Positions 8,478 through 11,500 of a stretch of DNA of 11,500 nucleotides are shown one piece after another. Within the stretch, counting starts at the first letter, position 1; every line of letters starts with the position of its first letter. Origin of the DNA: Bacteroidota bacterium (GTDB lineage Bacteria; Bacteroidota; Bacteroidia; Bacteroidales; VadinHA17). The position numbers and the translations under genes were made by a program. The stretch is from contig SBFZ01000226.1 of the NCBI GenBank assembly GCA_006227095.1, positions 1-11,500 of the forward strand. Reading direction: 5' to 3'. Under the pieces are notes generated by a model. That model searched no databases. It was not told where the DNA came from and was given only the letters and a program-made list of their open reading frames with translations.

Positions 8478-9074
8478 ATGAAAAGAGAGGAATTCACCAT
8501 ACTTGAATCAACAGCAGTTCCGCTGCCACTGGCCAATATTGACACTGACCAGATAATTCCTGCACGCTTTCTGAGTGCAACAGTCAGGGAAGGATTCGGT
8601 GAAAAGCTGTTCCGCGACTGGAGATTTGACGGTGAGGGGAAGCCGATACCCGGATTCGTTCTCAACAGGCCTGAATTCAGGGGAGAAATACTCATCACCG
8701 GCAGCAACTTTGGCTGCGGCTCCAGCAGGGAACATGCCGTCTGGGCTATTACCGGCCACGGCTTCAGAGCTGTGGTATCAGACTCATTTGCCGATATTTT
8801 CATGAACAACGCACTGAACAACGGCCTGCTGACGGTGACAGTCACCCCGGAGTTCCTGGCACAGCTGACAGAGCTTGTCGCTGCCAGGCCCGGCACCATG
8901 TTAAGGATAGACCTGCCGGAGCAGGTTATCTCTGTTCCCGGGGCAGGACTGAGCTCAGGATTCCCGGTGAATCCTTTCAGAAAGGAGTGTCTTATCAGGG
9001 GACTCGATAATATTGATTATCTCCTCTCGATGAAAGATGAAATACTGGCATTTGAAAAAAGCAGGCAATCGTGA
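8478..9074 (+). CDS. leuD: 3-isopropylmalate dehydratase, small subunit
   Basis: This is the swivel-domain partner of LeuC. The 198-residue protein has NIDTDQIIPARFL (20-32), FRDWRFD, the substrate-binding loop GSNFGCGSSREHA (75-87) and a VVSDSFADIFMNNALNNGLL segment, all typical of bacterial LeuD of about 200 residues. The ATG at 8478 is well placed for the conserved N-terminus. No Shine-Dalgarno is evident in the AT-rich upstream stretch. The stop codon overlaps the GTG start of cimA by four bases (GTGA). The LeuCD complex is expected to serve both the leucine and the citramalate branch. Confidence 0.96.
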   Translation: MKREEFTILESTAVPLPLANIDTDQIIPARFLSATVREGFGEKLFRDWRFDGEGKPIPGFVLNRPEFRGEILITGSNFGCGSSREHAVWAITGHGFRAVVSDSFADIFMNNALNNGLLTVTVTPEFLAQLTELVAARPGTMLRIDLPEQVISVPGAGLSSGFPVNPFRKECLIRGLDNIDYLLSMKDEILAFEKSRQS

Positions 9075-10633
9075 AAGTTGAAATACTCGATACCACCCTC
9101 AGGGATGGCGAACAGACACAGGGTGTCTCCTACTCGCCTGTCGAGAAGCTGCATATAGCCACCATGCTCCTGCGTGACCTGAAGGCAGACCGCATCGAGG
9201 TGGCCTCCGCAAGGGTCTCTCCGGGAGAACAGGAGGCGGTACGCCTCATAACCTCCTGGGCGGAACAGAACGGAATGTCTGACAGGGTCGAAGTCCTGGG
9301 TTTCGTTGACGGCGCCGGGTCACTGGAATGGATCAGGGAGGCAGGAGGCAGGGTGATCAACCTGCTTTGCAAGGGTTCACTCCGTCACCTGGAAAAACAG
9401 CTGAGAAAGACGCCCGAAGAACATATCCGTGACATACTTGATATCGTGGCAATGGCTGAAACCAATGGCATGATGGTCAACATCTATCTTGAGGACTGGT
9501 CAAACGGCATGCTTTCATCACCGGGGTACGTCGACCAGATGGTCGATGCCCTTGCCGGAAGCGGAATAAAGAGGGTCATGCTCCCTGACACCCTCGGAAT
9601 CCTGAATCCTGACCAGACATGGCATTTCTGTGCGCAGATGACTGCCAGGCATCCGGAGGTCCATTTTGATTTTCATCCGCATAACGACTACGACCTTTCT
9701 GTAGCCAATATCTTTTCAGCGGTGAAGGCAGGTGTTAAAGGGGTACATACCACGGTGAACGGTCTCGGAGAGAGAGCCGGCAATGCGCCGCTATCAAGCG
9801 TTATAGCCCTGATGAGGGATCACCTCGATGCTGAAACGGGTGTAAACGAGTATGAAATTACACGCGTCAGCCGGATGGTGGAGAAATTAAGCGGAATACG
9901 GATACCGGTAAACAAGCCGGTTATCGGGGCTAATGTATTCACCCAGACCTCAGGCGTTCATGCCGACGGTGACCGGAAGGACAATCTCTACTGCAGCAAC
10001 CTTAGCCCCGAAAGATTCGGGAGAAAGAGGGAGTACGCACTCGGCAAGCAATCTGGCAAGGCTACCATACGCAAGAACCTTGAGGAGTTCGGGCTGGAGC
10101 TGAGCCCGGAGCTGCTCGTCAGGGTGACGGAGAGAGTGATTGAGCTGGGCGACAAGAAGGAGAGCGTCACACGTGAAGACCTGCCGTTCATCATTGCCGA
10201 CGTCCTGGGCGATGACCGCTCAGGTTACAGGGTCTTCATCCGGAACTACTCGCTTAATCTCACCTGTGGCCTTAAGCCCTCTGCAAGCGTACAGGTGGAA
10301 ATCGACGGTATCCTTCACCAGGATACAGCCGCAGGCGACGGACAGTATGATGCGTTCATGAAGGCCCTGAGAAAGATATATGAATCGCTCGGCAGCGGGC
10401 TGCCCCTGCTGACCGATTACGAGGTGTCTATACCCCCGGGCGGAAAAACCGATGCCCTTGTGGAAACAGTAATAAAATGGAACCACAATGGAAGGGAGTT
10501 CAGGACAAGGGGGCTTGATGCCGACCAGACCGAGTCAGCCATCAAGGCCACGGAAAAAATGCTGAATATTATCTGCAGCACGGAAGCTAACCAGGAATAC
10601 AACAAACTAATTGAAATAGCAAATGAATTATAA
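9071..10633 (+). CDS. cimA: (R)-citramalate synthase (2-isopropylmalate synthase family)
   Basis: This enzyme probably condenses acetyl-CoA with pyruvate to give (R)-citramalate, the first step of the threonine-independent isoleucine route. The 520-residue protein has [78 protein letters not shown] (His202, His204), NGLGERAGN and TQTSGVHADGD. A C-terminal regulatory domain spans about 385-505 (GDGQYDAFM, PPGGKTDALVET). It aligns without gaps in the barrel with the Leptospira interrogans citramalate synthase as I recall it. Its Arg11, Asp12, Leu76, Leu99, Tyr139 and Glu141 correspond to the Leptospira Arg16, Asp17, Leu81, Leu104, Tyr144 and Glu146, the pyruvate pocket and catalytic residues. 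A GTG start overlaps the leuD stop. Relatives in databases are often named LeuA, so a second isopropylmalate synthase is the main alternative. Confidence 0.85.
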   Translation: MKVEILDTTLRDGEQTQGVSYSPVEKLHIATMLLRDLKADRIEVASARVSPGEQEAVRLITSWAEQNGMSDRVEVLGFVDGAGSLEWIREAGGRVINLLCKGSLRHLEKQLRKTPEEHIRDILDIVAMAETNGMMVNIYLEDWSNGMLSSPGYVDQMVDALAGSGIKRVMLPDTLGILNPDQTWHFCAQMTARHPEVHFDFHPHNDYDLSVANIFSAVKAGVKGVHTTVNGLGERAGNAPLSSVIALMRDHLDAETGVNEYEITRVSRMVEKLSGIRIPVNKPVIGANVFTQTSGVHADGDRKDNLYCSNLSPERFGRKREYALGKQSGKATIRKNLEEFGLELSPELLVRVTERVIELGDKKESVTREDLPFIIADVLGDDRSGYRVFIRNYSLNLTCGLKPSASVQVEIDGILHQDTAAGDGQYDAFMKALRKIYESLGSGLPLLTDYEVSIPPGGKTDALVETVIKWNHNGREFRTRGLDADQTESAIKATEKMLNIICSTEANQEYNKLIEIANEL

Positions 10634-11500
10634 AATAGCCCTTCTTCCCGGAGACGGCATTGGTCCGGAAGTTATTGAACAGGCCGTCAACGTGTTGAAT
10701 GCCACAGGAGAGGTTGCAGGCCACACATTCACCTTCACCGAAGGACTGGTTGGTGCCGTTGCGATAGATCACACCGGCAATCCGTTCCCGGATGAGACCC
10801 TTGACCTGTGCCGCAGGTCGGATGCCATCCTCTTCGGCGCCATCGGCCATCCGAAGTATGACAATGACCCATCCGCAAAGGTACGGCCGGAACAGGGACT
10901 GCTTAGGATGAGAAGTGAGCTGGGACTCTATGCCAATGTCAGGCCCGTTAAAAGCTTCAGGGCGCTGGCCGGTATGTCGCCGCTGAAGGAAGAACTGGTT
11001 GCAGGAACTGATATAGTCATGATCAGGGAGCTGACAGGAGGCATTTACTTTGGCAAACCCCGGGGTCGCTCCGAAGACGGACTGACAGCGTATGACACCT
11101 GTACTTACAGCAGGTATGAGATTGAACGCGTGGTGCGCCTGGGCTGCCAGTATGCAACACAGCGTAAGAAGAAAGTGACAGTGATAGACAAGGCCAATGT
11201 ACTGGCTACATCACGGCTGTGGCGCGAGACGGCAAAGGAAATATCCGCGGAATATCCTGATCTGGAAATGGATTTCATGTTCGTTGACAATGCTGCCATG
11301 CAGCTCATCAGAAACCCGTCAGCATTTGACGTTATTGTAACAGAGAACATGTTCGGAGACATCCTTTCTGACGAGGCCAGCGTGATCACCGGCTCACTCG
11401 GTATGCTTCCCTCGGCCTCAATAGGTCTGACAGCCTCTCTCTATGAACCAATCCACGGCTCCTTCCCCCAGGCGGCAGGAAAAAATATCGCAAACCCCGT
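10623..11500 (+). CDS. leuB: 3-isopropylmalate dehydrogenase (partial, cut by the window end)
   Basis: This is an oxidative decarboxylase of 3-isopropylmalate (leucine) and, with cimA upstream, probably of 3-methylmalate to 2-oxobutanoate. The frame opens at ATG 10623, eleven bases before the end of cimA, and stays open to the edge: 292 complete codons, so roughly the last 60 to 70 residues of a usual 350-360 are missing. Visible are KIALLPGDGIGPEV (4-17), GLLRMRSELGLYANVRP (92-108, Arg95 and Arg97 with Arg107), RELTGGIYFG (135-144, Tyr142), DKANVLATSRLWR (Lys190), the metal-binding Asp222 in VDNAAMQL, and Asp246 and Asp250 in MFGDILSDEAS. EPIHGS of the NAD-binding part is present near the end. 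The TGGIYFG loop fits isopropylmalate dehydrogenase better than isocitrate dehydrogenase. Confidence 0.95.
   Translation, partial: MNYKIALLPGDGIGPEVIEQAVNVLNATGEVAGHTFTFTEGLVGAVAIDHTGNPFPDETLDLCRRSDAILFGAIGHPKYDNDPSAKVRPEQGLLRMRSELGLYANVRPVKSFRALAGMSPLKEELVAGTDIVMIRELTGGIYFGKPRGRSEDGLTAYDTCTYSRYEIERVVRLGCQYATQRKKKVTVIDKANVLATSRLWRETAKEISAEYPDLEMDFMFVDNAAMQLIRNPSAFDVIVTENMFGDILSDEASVITGSLGMLPSASIGLTASLYEPIHGSFPQAAGKNIANP

Overview
This window is one long plus-strand operon for branched-chain amino acid biosynthesis: ilvD, ilvB, ilvN, ilvC, leuA, leuC, leuD, a citramalate-synthase-type cimA, and leuB, which runs off the right edge. All nine genes lie on the same strand. They are separated by at most about 105 bases, and four of the junctions are overlaps. 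The best guess for the source is a member of Bacteroidota, probably an anaerobic Bacteroidales-like lineage with fairly GC-rich DNA. The reasons are a promoter resembling the TTTG / TAnnTTTG type of that phylum, no clear Shine-Dalgarno sequence before most starts, protein sequences (IlvC, LeuA, IlvN) that look like Bacteroidetes versions, and frequent AGG and ATA codons. This assignment is inference from memory of these families; no search was run.

Positions 1-197 hold a compact control region. A putative promoter (6-34) precedes a 19-codon leader peptide (53-112) in which nine residues are Leu or Ile and none is Val. The leader stop codon is followed directly by CCGGGGAG. The same word forms the 3' arm of a strong intrinsic terminator at 150-180, which ends 17 bases before the ilvD ATG. 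The upstream copy can pair with the 5' arm of the terminator, so antiterminator and terminator are mutually exclusive. This is a textbook ribosome-dependent attenuator, in an unusually small two-state form without an obvious protector hairpin. It is the best candidate here for something undescribed in this lineage.

Positions 198-5442 carry the common valine/isoleucine enzymes: dihydroxy-acid dehydratase, both acetolactate synthase subunits and ketol-acid reductoisomerase. Positions 5459-11500 carry the leucine branch (leuA, leuC, leuD, leuB) with cimA inserted between leuD and leuB. CimA makes citramalate from pyruvate and acetyl-CoA. LeuCD and LeuB can convert it to 2-oxobutanoate, which IlvBN, IlvC and IlvD take on to isoleucine. 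No threonine deaminase gene is present. The operon can therefore supply Val, Leu and Ile carbon skeletons from pyruvate and acetyl-CoA, with only the final aminotransferase missing.

Two protein details stand out. The cofactor loop of IlvC has a longer, acidic sequence that may favour NADH. The CimA active site keeps the hydrophobic pocket known from the Leptospira citramalate synthase. There are no signs of mobile elements, CRISPR arrays, RNA genes or broken genes.
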